Source: Streptomyces sp. 11x1 (GTDB taxonomy: Bacteria; Actinomycetota; Actinomycetes; Streptomycetales; Streptomycetaceae). From it: a DNA stretch of 64,000 nt. The notes beneath the pieces are model-generated. The model was not told the origin of the DNA and made no database searches. It was given only the letters and a program-made list of their open reading frames with translations. Of this stretch, positions 24,200-32,476 are shown piece by piece. The first letter of the stretch is position 1; the number at the start of each line of letters is the position of its first letter. Location: assembly GCF_032598905.1 (NCBI RefSeq), contig NZ_CP122458.1, positions 930,001 through 994,000 of the forward strand, written 5' to 3'. A program made the translations under genes and the position numbers.

Positions 24200-24646
24200 A
24201 TGCCTCTTGAGGGCGAGTACGTGCCCAGCCCCACCCAATGGGTGCGCGAGCAGGTCGAGTTGTACGAGAGCTCGGGCGGCACGCAGGGGACGACGCTGCT
24301 GGACACCGGGCTGCCGGTCATCGTGCTCACGACGCGCGGCGCGAAGAGCGGGAAGATCCGCAAGACCCCGCTGATGCGGGTGGAGCACGAGGGGCGGTAC
24401 GCGGTCGTGGCCTCGCAGGGCGGAGCGCCCAAGCACCCCGTCTGGTACCACAACATCAAGTCCGACCCGCTGGTGGAACTCCAGGACGGGCCCAAGCGGC
24501 AGGACCTGACCGCGCGTGAGGTCACCGGGGACGAGAAGGCCGAGTGGTGGGACCGGGCGGTCGCGGCGTATCCGCCGTACGAGGACTACCAGAAGAAGAC
24601 GGACCGGGAGATTCCCGTGTTCGTGCTGGAGCCGGTGGAGGGGTGA
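24200..24646 (+). CDS. Deazaflavin (F420)-dependent nitroreductase-family protein
   Basis: 148 residues, the usual Ddn length. The start ATG 24200 has AAGGG 8-9 bases before it. The split-barrel core carries [54 protein letters not shown], with the family signature TTxGxKSGxxRxxPL and KxPxWyxNLxAxP binding the F420 phosphate and ring. Members reduce or oxidise substrates with F420H2 in actinobacteria; the substrate here is unknown. Single gene terminated by a copy of the long inverted repeat. Confidence 0.9.
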   Translation: MPLEGEYVPSPTQWVREQVELYESSGGTQGTTLLDTGLPVIVLTTRGAKSGKIRKTPLMRVEHEGRYAVVASQGGAPKHPVWYHNIKSDPLVELQDGPKRQDLTAREVTGDEKAEWWDRAVAAYPPYEDYQKKTDREIPVFVLEPVEG

Positions 24647-24685
24647 CCGTTCCCGGTCGGCGGTGAGGGGAGCACGTCGGCGGGT

Positions 24686-24836
24686 GCGGGTCCGGTGGGG
24701 GCTGGTCGCGCAGTTCCCCGCGCCCCTGAAGAGCAGGGGCTGCGCCCCGTGCTCTTCGGAACCCGAGAAAGCGGGGCTGCGGCCCTGCTTTCTCGGGTCC
24801 GGTGGGAACCGCGCGAGAAGCCCCCACCGGACCCGC
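24686..24836. repeat. Long inverted repeat, copy 2 (three-hairpin form)
   Basis: The outer arms (from 24686 and to 24836) share GCGGGTCCGGTGGGGGCT and the TCGCGCAGTTCCC core with two or three mismatches. Inside are two near-perfect hairpins: GAAGAGCAGGGGC/GCCCCGTGCTCTTC and ACCCGAGAAAGC/GCTTTCTCGGGT. Folded, it would be cloverleaf-like. It lies between convergent genes, as copy 1 does. Confidence 0.85.
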
Positions 24837-24898
24837 GCCCGACAAACAAAAACTTCACCCGGCCACGCATGTTCCCCGAAGGGCCGGGCACCCGTGTC

Positions 24899-25957
24899 TC
24901 AGGCCCCGCCGCGTTCCCCCGTCGCGGCGGGGTTTTCTCCTGCCCGCTCTCCGGGGCCCGTCTTCTCCGTCACGTCGAGGAAGATCTGGTCGGCCTCGGG
25001 GACGACATGGGCGATGGAGCGTTTGATACGGACGGCGACCAGCTCGACCTCCTCGCTGTCCAGGCCGGGGACGAGGTCGACGCGGGCGGCCACCAGGGTC
25101 GATTCCAGGCCGAGTTGCATGGTGAGCAGGGCCTCGACGGTGTCGATCTCGGGCTGTACCTCCAGCAGGGAGCGGATCTTCCGGCTGGGTTCGGGGTCGG
25201 CGGCGACCCCGATGAGCTGTTCGCGGGCGTCCCGGCCGAGCCAGTAGGCGACGTACACGAGCAGGGCCCCGATCGCGAAGGAGGCGGACGCCTCCCAGAT
25301 CACCTCGCCGGTCACCATGTGCAGGGCCATCCCGGCGATCGCGAGGGTCACCCCGAGGACCGCCGTGCCGTCCTCGGCGACCACCGTGCGCAGTGCCGGG
25401 TCCCGCAGTCCGTCGACGCCGCCCTCCCGCCGCACCTGGTGCAGGGCCCTCAGCAGTGAGGCGCCCTCGGAGACGAGGGCCACGCCGAGCACGGCGATTC
25501 CGGCGACGTAGCCGCCGTAGGAGTCCGTGCTCTCGCCCGTCAGGGCGTGGACCGCCTGGTAGAAGGAGAAGCAGCCGCCCATCACGAAGATGCCGACGGC
25601 GGCCAGCAGGGACCAGAAGAAGCGCTCCTTGCCGTAGCCGAAGGGGTGCCGGGCGTCGGCGGGACGGCGGCTGCGGCGCAGCGCGGCGAGGAGGAAGACC
25701 TCGTTCAGGCTGTCGGCGACCGAGTGCGCGGCCTCCGACAACAGCGCGGGCGAGCCGGCGAGGAGTCCGCCGACGGTCTTGGCCACGGCGATCAGGAGGT
25801 TGGCGCCGAGGGCGACGAGGACGGTGATCCTGGTCCTGCGATCGGCCCGTGTCTCTCCCTGTTGCCGTGTCCCGCTCTGTTCCCGGGTCCCCGGTCCTTC
25901 GAGAACCGCCCCGCCCCGCTCGTCCTTCGTCTCGGTGTCTTGTGGTGTCCGGGTCAC
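24899..25957 (-). CDS. CDF-family divalent cation efflux transporter
   Basis: About 352 residues from GTG 25957. After a 45-residue charged tail there are six membrane spans. Metal-site residues are seen in LSEAAHSVADSLNE (transmembrane 2, HxxxD) and in the second pair AVLGVTLAIAGMALHMVTG...ASASFAIGALLVY. The C-terminal cytoplasmic domain (EPSRKIRSLLEVQPEIDTVEALLTMQLGLESTLVAARVDLVPGL) is the ferredoxin-like metal-sensing domain. It exports Zn, Fe or Mn against protons. The spacing HPFGYGKERFFWSLLAAVGIFVMG is typical. Single gene, tail-to-tail with the deazaflavin gene. Confidence 0.9.
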   Translation of the reverse strand: MTRTPQDTETKDERGGAVLEGPGTREQSGTRQQGETRADRRTRITVLVALGANLLIAVAKTVGGLLAGSPALLSEAAHSVADSLNEVFLLAALRRSRRPADARHPFGYGKERFFWSLLAAVGIFVMGGCFSFYQAVHALTGESTDSYGGYVAGIAVLGVALVSEGASLLRALHQVRREGGVDGLRDPALRTVVAEDGTAVLGVTLAIAGMALHMVTGEVIWEASASFAIGALLVYVAYWLGRDAREQLIGVAADPEPSRKIRSLLEVQPEIDTVEALLTMQLGLESTLVAARVDLVPGLDSEEVELVAVRIKRSIAHVVPEADQIFLDVTEKTGPGERAGENPAATGERGGA

Positions 25958-26064
25958 TTTCGCCGCTTGCCCCGACCGGTCGCGCTCACACCGTGGGGGG
26001 CGCGGAAATCGGGGAACTCCTCTCAGGGCAGACGTATCCGGACATGGCCGGGAGGACGGACGGC

Positions 26065-27081
26065 ATGAGTGTCGGTGAGGGCAACGAGGCGTACGGGCGG
26101 AAGGCGTTCAAAAGGTCCAGGAGCCACTTCGCGGACCGGATCACCGCCGACGGCCGCGACGGCTGGCCGGTGGAGGCGGGCCGCTACCGGCTGGTGGTCA
26201 GCCGTGCCTGCCCGTGGGCGAGCCGGGCGGTGATCTCCCGGCGGCTGCTGGGGCTGGAGGACGCCCTGCCGATGGCCGTCGTCGACCCGATCCAGGACGA
26301 CCGGAGCTGGCGGTTCACGCTGGACCCCGGCGGCCGCGATCCGGTGCTGGGCATCCGCTTCCTGAAGGAGGCGTACGACGCCCGGGAGAGCGACTACCCG
26401 GGCGGGGTCAGCGTTCCCGCGGTCGTGGACGTGCCGAGCGGCGAACTGGTCACCAACGACTACCAGCGGATCACCCTCGACCTCGCCACCGAGTGGACTG
26501 ATCTGCACCGCGCGGGCGCGCCCGACCTGTACCCCGAGGCCCTGCGCGAGGAGATCGACACGGTGATGGCCGAGGTCTACGAGGACGTCAACAACGGCGT
26601 GTACCGGGCGGGCTTCGCCACCGGGCAGGAGGAGTACGAGGAGGCCTGCGCCGGGGTGTTCCGGCGGCTGGAGGCGCTGTCGGAGCGGCTGGCGGGGCAG
26701 CGTTATCTCGTCGGCGGGACGATCACGGAGGCGGACATCCGGCTCTTCACCACGCTGGTGCGTTTCGACCCCGTCTACCACGGTCACTTCAAGTGCAACC
26801 GCTGGAAGCTGGCGGAGGACCCGGTGCTGTGGGCCTACGCCCGTGACCTCTTCCAGACCCCCGGGTTCGGGGACACCGTCGACTTCGACCACATCAAGCG
26901 GCATTACTACCAGGTGCACACGGGCATCAACCCGACCGCCGTGGTGCCGCTGGGGCCCGATCTCGCGGGCTGGCTCGCCCCCCACGGGCGGGAGGACCTG
27001 GGCGGCAGCCCGTTCGGCGACGGCACGCCGCCGGGGCCGGTGCCCGCCGCCGAGGTCGTGGCCCCGCGGGGTCGTCCCTGA
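26065..27081 (+). CDS. Glutathionyl-hydroquinone-reductase-like (Xi-class) transferase
   Basis: About 338 residues, the family length. Start ATG 26065 with GGGAGG 10 bases upstream is preferred over ATG 26044. The thioredoxin-like N-domain has SRACPWASRAVISRRLLGLEDALPMAVVDP with the redox Cys near residue 48, and FLKEAYDARESDYPGGVSVPAVVDVPSGELVTNDYQRI. The C-terminal helical domain includes EVYEDVNNGVYRAGFATGQEEYEEACAGVFRRLEALSERLAGQRYLVGGTITEADIRLFTTLVRFDPVYHGHFKCN. It reduces glutathionyl- or, in mycothiol-producing actinobacteria, probably mycothiol-conjugated quinones. The thiol partner is inferred. Confidence 0.88.
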   Translation: MSVGEGNEAYGRKAFKRSRSHFADRITADGRDGWPVEAGRYRLVVSRACPWASRAVISRRLLGLEDALPMAVVDPIQDDRSWRFTLDPGGRDPVLGIRFLKEAYDARESDYPGGVSVPAVVDVPSGELVTNDYQRITLDLATEWTDLHRAGAPDLYPEALREEIDTVMAEVYEDVNNGVYRAGFATGQEEYEEACAGVFRRLEALSERLAGQRYLVGGTITEADIRLFTTLVRFDPVYHGHFKCNRWKLAEDPVLWAYARDLFQTPGFGDTVDFDHIKRHYYQVHTGINPTAVVPLGPDLAGWLAPHGREDLGGSPFGDGTPPGPVPAAEVVAPRGRP

Positions 27082-27130
27082 CCGGACGCCGTCGCCGCAC
27101 GACCATCCGCACGCGAAGGAGGAGGACCAG

Positions 27131-27427
27131 ATGTCCAAGAAGAAGAAGCTGCCTGTCGCCTACAAGCCGCTCGGCTTCGCGCTGGGCTGGGTGAGCGGTG
27201 CGGTGGCCTCGGCCGCGTTCCGCAAGACCTGGAAGCTGATCCGGCACGAGGACGACGCGCCCGACGCGCTCGACCGGGACCGGGGCTGGGGCGAGATCCT
27301 GCTGGCGGCGGCCGTCCAGGGTGCGATCTTCGCGGTCGTGCGCAGCGCGGTGGACCGCACGGGCGCCAAGGCCATCGAGCGGTCCACCGGGGTGTGGCCG
27401 GCCGACCAGAAGGGGGGCCGGGACTGA
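27131..27427 (+). CDS. DUF4235 small membrane protein
   Basis: 98 residues behind a strong GGAGGAGG ribosome site. An N-terminal KKKKL stretch leads into one hydrophobic segment (LGFALGWVSGAVASAAFRKTWKLI), then an acidic DDAPDALDRDRGWGEILLAAAVQGAIFAVVRSAVDRTGAKAIERSTGVWP with a second amphipathic span. The pattern is DUF4235 of actinobacteria, function unknown. It follows the quinone reductase by 50 bases and may be co-transcribed. A terminator follows 15 bases after the stop. Confidence 0.85.
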   Translation: MSKKKKLPVAYKPLGFALGWVSGAVASAAFRKTWKLIRHEDDAPDALDRDRGWGEILLAAAVQGAIFAVVRSAVDRTGAKAIERSTGVWPADQKGGRD

Positions 27428-27442
27428 CGTTCCCAAAGAGGT

Positions 27443-27468
27443 CGGGTGGCCCGCGCACGGGCCACCCG
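27443..27468. terminator. Bidirectional hairpin terminator
   Basis: CGGGTGGCCCG / CGGGCCACCCG, a perfect 11-bp stem with a four-base loop (CGCA), between the convergent DUF4235 and VOC genes. Confidence 0.8.
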
Positions 27469-27494
27469 AGCTCCTTCCGGGCCCTTGACCCTGC

Positions 27495-27887
27495 CTAGCC
27501 CTGCTTGGGGGCCGTGGGGTGTTCGCGGCGCAGTGTGAAGGAGTGGCCGGCGGGGTCGGAGTAGCCGCGCTCCTCGAAGGGTCCGCTCGCCTCCTTGGTG
27601 TCGACCGGGCGCCCGCCCAGGGAGACGATCAGCCGCTCGGCCTCGTCCAGGTCCTCGACGTAGAAGTCGAGATGGGCCTGGAGGGAGTTCTCGGGCCGGG
27701 GCCAGCTGGGCGGGGTGGCGTTGACGTCGCGGCGGAACGCCATCCGGGCACCGCAGGCGCCCTCGATCTCGACGCGGTTGGCGGTCGCGTCCGTCTCCCG
27801 CGCGTCCAGCAGTGCCTTGTAGAACACCGCGGGCTTCTCCGGCTCGGCGCAGTCCAGCACCGCGAGGCCCGCCTGTACCAGTGCCAT
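27495..27887 (-). CDS. VOC-superfamily (glyoxalase-like) protein
   Basis: 130 residues. Start ATG 27887 has GGAGGAG 3-8 bases upstream. One betaalphabetabetabeta unit pair: LVQAGLAVLDCAEPEKPAVFYKALLDARE, HLDFYVEDLDEAERLIVSLGGRP and ERGYSDPAGHSFTLRRE, the GHSFTL pattern ending the fold. It is typical of the small glyoxalase/bleomycin-resistance/dioxygenase family (CMP1-like). The metal ligands cannot be placed with certainty. Neighbours give no substrate hint. Confidence 0.82.
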   Translation of the reverse strand: MALVQAGLAVLDCAEPEKPAVFYKALLDARETDATANRVEIEGACGARMAFRRDVNATPPSWPRPENSLQAHLDFYVEDLDEAERLIVSLGGRPVDTKEASGPFEERGYSDPAGHSFTLRREHPTAPKQG

Positions 27888-27960
27888 GTCTCCTCCGTAC
27901 GGGATCCCGGGCGCGGGGGACGGTCCGCCGCCGCCCATACGCTCCCCGGGTACCCGCCGG

Positions 27961-28437
27961 CTACAGGTTCAGCCGCAGGGTGAGCGCCTGGGGACGGAAC
28001 TCCTCGCGCTCGTAGAACCGGATGGCGTCGGCGTTGGCGGCCGAGGCGGTCACCTCCGCGTGCGCCACGCCCCGCTCCCGCGCCCACGCCAGGAAGGTGT
28101 CGACCATGCGGGCCCCGACCCGGGAACGCCGGTGCTCGGGCCGGACGTACAGCGCCATGAGGGTCGCCGATGCGACCGGCCGCATGGTGGTGGGGCCGGA
28201 CATCGATCCCGACAGATGACCGACGACCTCGCCGTCGCGCACGGCGGCCAGCAGCAGCCTGGCGGGGTCCTTCAGGGCGGCCGTGAAGGCCTCGGCGCCG
28301 TGCAGGCGCGGCCAGTCCACGTTCAGGCCGGGGTCCCGCTCCCCGCCGTCCTCGGCGAACAGCAGGGAGCTGGAGACGACGATCCCCGGTACGTCCTCGG
28401 CGCGGGCACGCCGCACGATCACCTCTTGCGCACTCAT
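27961..28437 (-). CDS. GNAT-family N-acetyltransferase
   Basis: About 158 residues from ATG 28437; an ATG at 28467 would add ten poor-quality residues. Motif: IVRRARAEDVPGIVV at the start, then ATLMALYVRPEHRRSRVGARMVDTFLAWARERGVAHAEVTASAANADAIRFYEREEFRP, with the acetyl-CoA loop RRSRVG near residue 104. The substrate is unknown. The gene is divergent from the DUF1304/TetR pair. Confidence 0.87.
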   Translation of the reverse strand: MSAQEVIVRRARAEDVPGIVVSSSLLFAEDGGERDPGLNVDWPRLHGAEAFTAALKDPARLLLAAVRDGEVVGHLSGSMSGPTTMRPVASATLMALYVRPEHRRSRVGARMVDTFLAWARERGVAHAEVTASAANADAIRFYEREEFRPQALTLRLNL

Positions 28438-28511
28438 GGACCGGAACCTAGCGGTCGGCTCTGACAATCCGTCGGCACCGGTCGACGCCGACGCCTCCCC
28501 GACTGGCCTTC

Positions 28512-28547
28512 CTGGACAGTCGTCCAGCTATAGTGGGCACCTGTCCA
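28512..28547. promoter_or_regulatory. Putative TetR operator flanking a -10 box
   Basis: CTGGAC-AGTC-GTCCAG (28512-28527) is a short palindrome. In addition TGGACAG (28513-28519) and CTGTCCA (28541-28547) are exact inverted arms 21 bases apart, bracketing TATAGT (28529-28534), a good -10 for the DUF1304-TetR operon starting at 28591. Repressor occupancy would block this promoter. Confidence 0.5.
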
Positions 28548-28590
28548 AGAAGTTCGGGAAACATCGAGTGAACGACGGAGTCTGTTGACC

Positions 28591-28953
28591 ATGGAGATCC
28601 TGGCGAACGTGCTGGTCGCGCTGGTGGCCCTGCTGCACGCGTACATCCTGGTGATGGAGATGTTCCTGTGGCAGAAGAAGCCGGGGATGTCCTTCCACGG
28701 GATGGACGCCGAGATGGCGCGGCGGACGGCCTCCCTCGCCGCCAACCAGGGCCTCTACAACGGCTTCCTCGCCGCCGGTCTGGTCTGGGGCCTGATCGCC
28801 GACGACCCGACCGGCTTCCGGGCACAGGTCTTCTTCCTGTCCTGTGTGATCGTCGCGGGCGTGTACGGCGCCGCCACCGCCAACCGCCGCATCCTCGTCG
28901 CCCAGGCTCTGCCCGGCGCCCTGGCCCTGGCCGCCGTCCTCGCCGCCGGATGA
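28591..28953 (+). CDS. DUF1304 four-helix membrane protein
   Basis: 120 residues with four membrane spans: EILANVLVALVALLHAYILVMEMFLW, NQGLYNGFLAAGLVWGLI, AQVFFLSCVIVAGVYGAAT and ALPGALALAAVLAA. The N-terminal HAYIxxxEMFxW and NQGLYNGFLAAGL motifs are diagnostic for DUF1304, whose function is unknown. ATG 28591 overlaps nothing upstream; a TTG at 28585 is an alternative. Its stop overlaps the TetR start (ATGA), so the two are coupled and the TetR protein very probably controls this gene. Confidence 0.88.
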   Translation: MEILANVLVALVALLHAYILVMEMFLWQKKPGMSFHGMDAEMARRTASLAANQGLYNGFLAAGLVWGLIADDPTGFRAQVFFLSCVIVAGVYGAATANRRILVAQALPGALALAAVLAAG

Positions 28954-29522
28954 CCCCCGAGGAGCCCCGGGGCACGGAGGACCCCCGGGCCTCCCGCACC
29001 CGGGCCAGGCTGCGGGAGGCCCTCCTCGACGAGTGCGCCCGGCACCCCCTGCACGAGGTCAGCGTGGCGGCGCTGGTCCGCCGGGCGGGGGTCGGCCGGG
29101 CCACGTTCTACGTGCACTACCCGGACCTGGAGGCGCTGGCGGTCGACGCCTGCGCCGATGTCGTACGGGAGGCCGTGGAGGCGCTGCACGCCTGGCGCGG
29201 GCGCCCCGACCCGGTGCGGGCGCCGGACGCCCTGCCGGAGTTCTTCGCCGGTCTCGCCCCGCACGCCGCGCTGTACCGCGCGCTGCTCGCGCCCGGCGGC
29301 GGTGGACCGCTCGGCCGGGTGTTGCACCGGGACCTGCGCGCCTACAGCCTGCGTGAACGCGAGCTCGCGGGGGCCGCGGACGCGCCGCTGGTGGCCTCCG
29401 CCGTGGCGGCCACCTTCGCGGGGGTCCTCGCGGACTGGCTGCACGGTCTGCTGGACGGCACCCCGCGGGAGATCGCCGACCAGGCGTGGCAGCTGCTGGT
29501 CGCGCTGCACCGCAGCCGCTGA
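28950..29522 (+). CDS. TetR-family transcriptional regulator
   Basis: 190 residues. N-terminal helix-turn-helix RARLREALLDECARHPLHEVSVAALVRRAGVGRATFYVHYPDLEALA (residues ~20-65) and an all-helical ligand domain with a Gly-rich turn (ALLAPGGGGPLGRVLHRDLRAYSLRERELAGAADAPL). Translationally coupled to DUF1304. Likely autorepressor acting at the operator at 28512-28547. Confidence 0.92.
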   Translation: MTPEEPRGTEDPRASRTRARLREALLDECARHPLHEVSVAALVRRAGVGRATFYVHYPDLEALAVDACADVVREAVEALHAWRGRPDPVRAPDALPEFFAGLAPHAALYRALLAPGGGGPLGRVLHRDLRAYSLRERELAGAADAPLVASAVAATFAGVLADWLHGLLDGTPREIADQAWQLLVALHRSR

Positions 29523-29576
29523 GCGCCCCCGGGCGTACGCCGCCCTCTCTCGCTCCGATGCCTCATGCCCCCGACA

Positions 29577-29615
29577 GCCCTGTGGGTGACCTGGCGTGCA
29601 GGTCACCCACAGGGC
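29577..29615. terminator. Strong hairpin terminator
   Basis: A perfect 16-bp stem (GCCCTGTGGGTGACCT with its complement at 29600-29615) around a seven-base loop, between the convergent TetR and alcohol-dehydrogenase genes. It should stop transcription from both sides. Confidence 0.85.
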
Positions 29616-29718
29616 CGAGGTCACGCGGGGAGAACGTGCCCCGGCGGGAGATGGCTTCTCGGTTGTCGGAGGCGGTGGGCGGGCTCGCGGGCGTCGGGAC
29701 GCCCGGCGGGCCCACGGG

Positions 29719-30828
29719 TCAGAAGGTCAGCACCGGCTTGATGCTCCGGCCGCCGCTCATGTCCGCGACCGCCCGGTCGATGTCCTCGAACTCGTACCGG
29801 CTGATCATCCGGTCGAGCGGCAGCTTGCCCTCCTTGACGAGCTGAACGAGGACCGGGATGGCGGTCTGGATCTCGTTGTCGCCGAGGGTGAGGCCGACGA
29901 CGCGCTTGCCGCCGAGCATGCCGTTGACGTCGAGGGAGACCTCCGTGCCGAACGGCGGGGCGCCCACGATGACCAGGGTGCCGCGCGCGGCGAGGGCGTC
30001 GACGCCCTTGCGGAGCACGGCGACGCTGCCGGTGGTCTCCACGATGCCGTCGGCGCCCCGGCCGCCGGTGATCTCCATGATCGCCTCGGTGATGTCGGCG
30101 ACGTCGCCGGCGTTCACCGTGTGGGTGGCGCCCAGCTCCTTCGCCAGTTCCAGGCGCTCGCCGACCTTGTCCACGGCGACGACCGTGGTCGCCGGGGTCA
30201 GGTTCGCCGCCATCACGGCGGACAGGCCCACGGCTCCGGCGCCGAGGACGACGACGGCGCTGCCCGGGCGGGGCTCCATCACGTTCCAGACGGCGCCGAC
30301 GCCCGTCTGGACGCCGCAGCCGAGCGGAGCGATGGAGTCCAGCGGGACGTCCGGGTCGACCTTGACGAGGCCGCGCTCGTCGACCAGGGCGCGCTCGGCG
30401 AAGGAGGACTGGCCGAAGAAGTGGCCGCCGAGGTCCTGGCCGTCACGGCTGATGGTGCTGGTGCCGTCGGCACGCCGGCCGCCGAGCAGGTTCAGCGGCA
30501 GCCAGGTGGCGCAGTACGCCGGGTGACCGTCGCGGCAGTTCTGACAGCCGCCGCAGGAGGTGAAGGACAGGACGACGTGGTCGCCCGGGGCTACGGCGGT
30601 GACGCCCGGGCCGACGGCCTCGACGACACCGGCGCCCTCGTGGCCCAGCACGCCGGGCAGTGGGAAGGGCAGCCCGCCGCTGGCGACCCCCAGGTCGGTG
30701 TGGCACAGCCCGGCCGCGACCATCCGGACCAGGACCTCGCCCTGCGCGGGCTGGTCGAGGACGACCTCGGAGAGGGTGAAGGGCGCGCCCCCGGACTCGA
30801 CCACGGCCGCACGTGTGGTGGTGGACAT
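29719..30828 (-). CDS. Zn-dependent (aryl-)alcohol dehydrogenase
   Basis: About 369 residues; start ATG 30828 (AAGGAG 9 bases upstream) rather than ATG 30834. Medium-chain dehydrogenase: catalytic-Zn ligands Cys42 (CHTD) and GHEG at 62-65, structural-Zn cysteines 92/95/98/106 (CGGCQNCRDGHPAYC), and the NAD fold VVVLGAGAVGLSAVM near 195. The PLGCGVQTGVGAV block and length match the XylB/benzyl-alcohol dehydrogenase and NDMA/mycothiol-type group. It sits next to the aldehyde dehydrogenase, both on the minus strand and 74 bases apart, so alcohol to aldehyde to acid is the likely sequence. Confidence 0.9.
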   Translation of the reverse strand: MSTTTRAAVVESGGAPFTLSEVVLDQPAQGEVLVRMVAAGLCHTDLGVASGGLPFPLPGVLGHEGAGVVEAVGPGVTAVAPGDHVVLSFTSCGGCQNCRDGHPAYCATWLPLNLLGGRRADGTSTISRDGQDLGGHFFGQSSFAERALVDERGLVKVDPDVPLDSIAPLGCGVQTGVGAVWNVMEPRPGSAVVVLGAGAVGLSAVMAANLTPATTVVAVDKVGERLELAKELGATHTVNAGDVADITEAIMEITGGRGADGIVETTGSVAVLRKGVDALAARGTLVIVGAPPFGTEVSLDVNGMLGGKRVVGLTLGDNEIQTAIPVLVQLVKEGKLPLDRMISRYEFEDIDRAVADMSGGRSIKPVLTF

Positions 30829-30902
30829 GCTCATGAACTCCTTGTTCGTCGGTGAGCCACCGGATCGGTCCCGCGGCTCACCGGGGATCCCGGGGAAGGT
30901 GC

Positions 30903-32360
30903 TCAGTCGAGCGAGACGACGACGGACTTGACCTTGGTGTAGGACTCCAGGGCCTCGGGGCCGTACTCACGGCCGAAGCCGGAGGCCTTCACTCCGCCGA
31001 AGGGCACGGCGGGGTCGAGCATCGGCCAGTCGTTGACCCAGACGATGCCCGCCTGGAGGCGGTCGGCCACCCTGTGTGCGCGGGTGAGGTTCGTGGTCTG
31101 GATGCCGGAGGCCAGGCCGTACGGCGTGGAGTTGGCCAGTTCGACGGCCTCGTCCTCGGAGTCGAAGGGCTGCACGGTGAGGACCGGCCCGAAGACCTCC
31201 TCCTGGACGACCCGGGAGTCGTTGGCGAGGTCGGCGATGACGGTCGGCTTGTAGTAGTAGCCGCCGTCGAGGTCCAGGCGCTCGCCGCCGCACACGATGC
31301 GGCCGCCCTCCTTGCGGGCCAGCTCGACGTACTCCTCGACCTTCTTCAGGTGCCGCTCGCCCGCCATCGGGCCGATGACGGTCTCCGGCTGCCGGGGGTC
31401 GCCGAGGGGCACGCCGGGCACCGCGTCGGCGAGGATGCCGAGGACGGTCTCGTAGACGGGACGGGCGACCAGCAGCCGGGGGCCGCCCATGCAGAACTGG
31501 CCGGTGTTGAAGACGAAGCCCTTGATGATGGCGCCGATGGCCTTCTCGATGTCGGCGTCCTCGAAGACGACGTGCGCCGCGTTGCCGCCCAGCTCCATGG
31601 TGACCTGCTTCAGCCCCTCGCCGGCGACGCTCGCCGCGTGCCGGCCGGTGGCGGTGGAGCCGGTGAAGGCGATCTTGTCGACGCCGGGGTTGCGCAGCAG
31701 CGCCTCGCCCGCGACCGGGCCCGTACCCGTGACGACGTTGTAGACGCCGTCGGGGACGCCGGCCTCCTTGAGGAGGCCCGCCATGTAGAGGGCGCTGAGC
31801 GGGGTCTCCTCGGCCGGCTTGTGGACGACCGTGTTGCCGGCCGCGAGCGCGGGGGCGATCTTCGAACCGGCCAGGATCAGCGGGAAGTTGAAGGGGGTGA
31901 TCGCGCCGACCACACCGATCGGGCCGCGCCTCGTGTAGGCGAGGCGGTTGTTCGGGACGTCGCGGGCGGAGCCGTCCAGGGTCCAGGCGAGGGAGGCGTA
32001 GTACTCGTAGTCGTTGGCCGCGTTCGTCACGTCGACGGCGTGGGCCAGCGTGATGGGCTTGCCGACGTCGCGGCTCTCGATCGCCGCGATCTCGTCGGCG
32101 TTCTCCCTGATGAGCTGGGCCACGCGGTTCAGGATCCGGCCGCGCTCACGGCCGCTCAGCCCGGACCAGCCGCCGCTGTCGAAGGCCTCGCGGGCGGCGC
32201 GCACCGCGGCGTCCACGTCGGCGGCGCCCGCCTCCGCGACGGTCGTGACCACCTGGCCCGTGGACGGGTCGATCACGTCGGTCCGCGCCCCGTCACTCGC
32301 CTCGACCCACTGCCCACCGATGAACAGCCGCCCGGGCTCGCTCTCGAAGGTGGTCGTCAT
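30903..32360 (-). CDS. Aldehyde dehydrogenase (benzaldehyde/aromatic-type)
   Basis: 485 residues, full ALDH superfamily length. Active-site Glu in [11 protein letters not shown] (~255) and nucleophile Cys in NTGQFCMGG (~289), with the NAD contacts TPFNFPL and [10 protein letters not shown] present and the terminal [23 protein letters not shown] block. It oxidises aldehydes with NAD(P); the dehydrogenase partner downstream suggests the aldehyde arises from an (aromatic) alcohol. First gene of the two-gene operon. Its promoter overlaps two MarR-type palindromes shared with the divergent MarR gene. Confidence 0.92.
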   Translation of the reverse strand: MTTTFESEPGRLFIGGQWVEASDGARTDVIDPSTGQVVTTVAEAGAADVDAAVRAAREAFDSGGWSGLSGRERGRILNRVAQLIRENADEIAAIESRDVGKPITLAHAVDVTNAANDYEYYASLAWTLDGSARDVPNNRLAYTRRGPIGVVGAITPFNFPLILAGSKIAPALAAGNTVVHKPAEETPLSALYMAGLLKEAGVPDGVYNVVTGTGPVAGEALLRNPGVDKIAFTGSTATGRHAASVAGEGLKQVTMELGGNAAHVVFEDADIEKAIGAIIKGFVFNTGQFCMGGPRLLVARPVYETVLGILADAVPGVPLGDPRQPETVIGPMAGERHLKKVEEYVELARKEGGRIVCGGERLDLDGGYYYKPTVIADLANDSRVVQEEVFGPVLTVQPFDSEDEAVELANSTPYGLASGIQTTNLTRAHRVADRLQAGIVWVNDWPMLDPAVPFGGVKASGFGREYGPEALESYTKVKSVVVSLD

Positions 32361-32404
32361 TGCCCACTCCTCAGCTTTGGTCCAGCCTTGATCGCTAAAT
32401 CTTC

Positions 32405-32455
32405 AACCAACAGGAATCCTGTTGGTTCGCAGTTTCACCACGCCCAGGATTCCTG
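32405..32455. promoter_or_regulatory. Twin MarR operators between ALDH and MarR
   Basis: CAGGAATCCTG (32411-32421), extended on both sides by AACCAA/TTGGTT, and CAGGATTCCTG (32445-32455) are two copies of one 11-base palindrome with centres 34 bases apart (about three helical turns). TTGACA in the ALDH direction (32459-32454) overlaps the second site, and TTGGTT-N17-CAGGAT could serve the MarR gene. This is the normal layout for a divergent MarR autorepressor. Confidence 0.75.
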
Positions 32456-32476
32456 TCAATGCTTTACGCTGACCGC

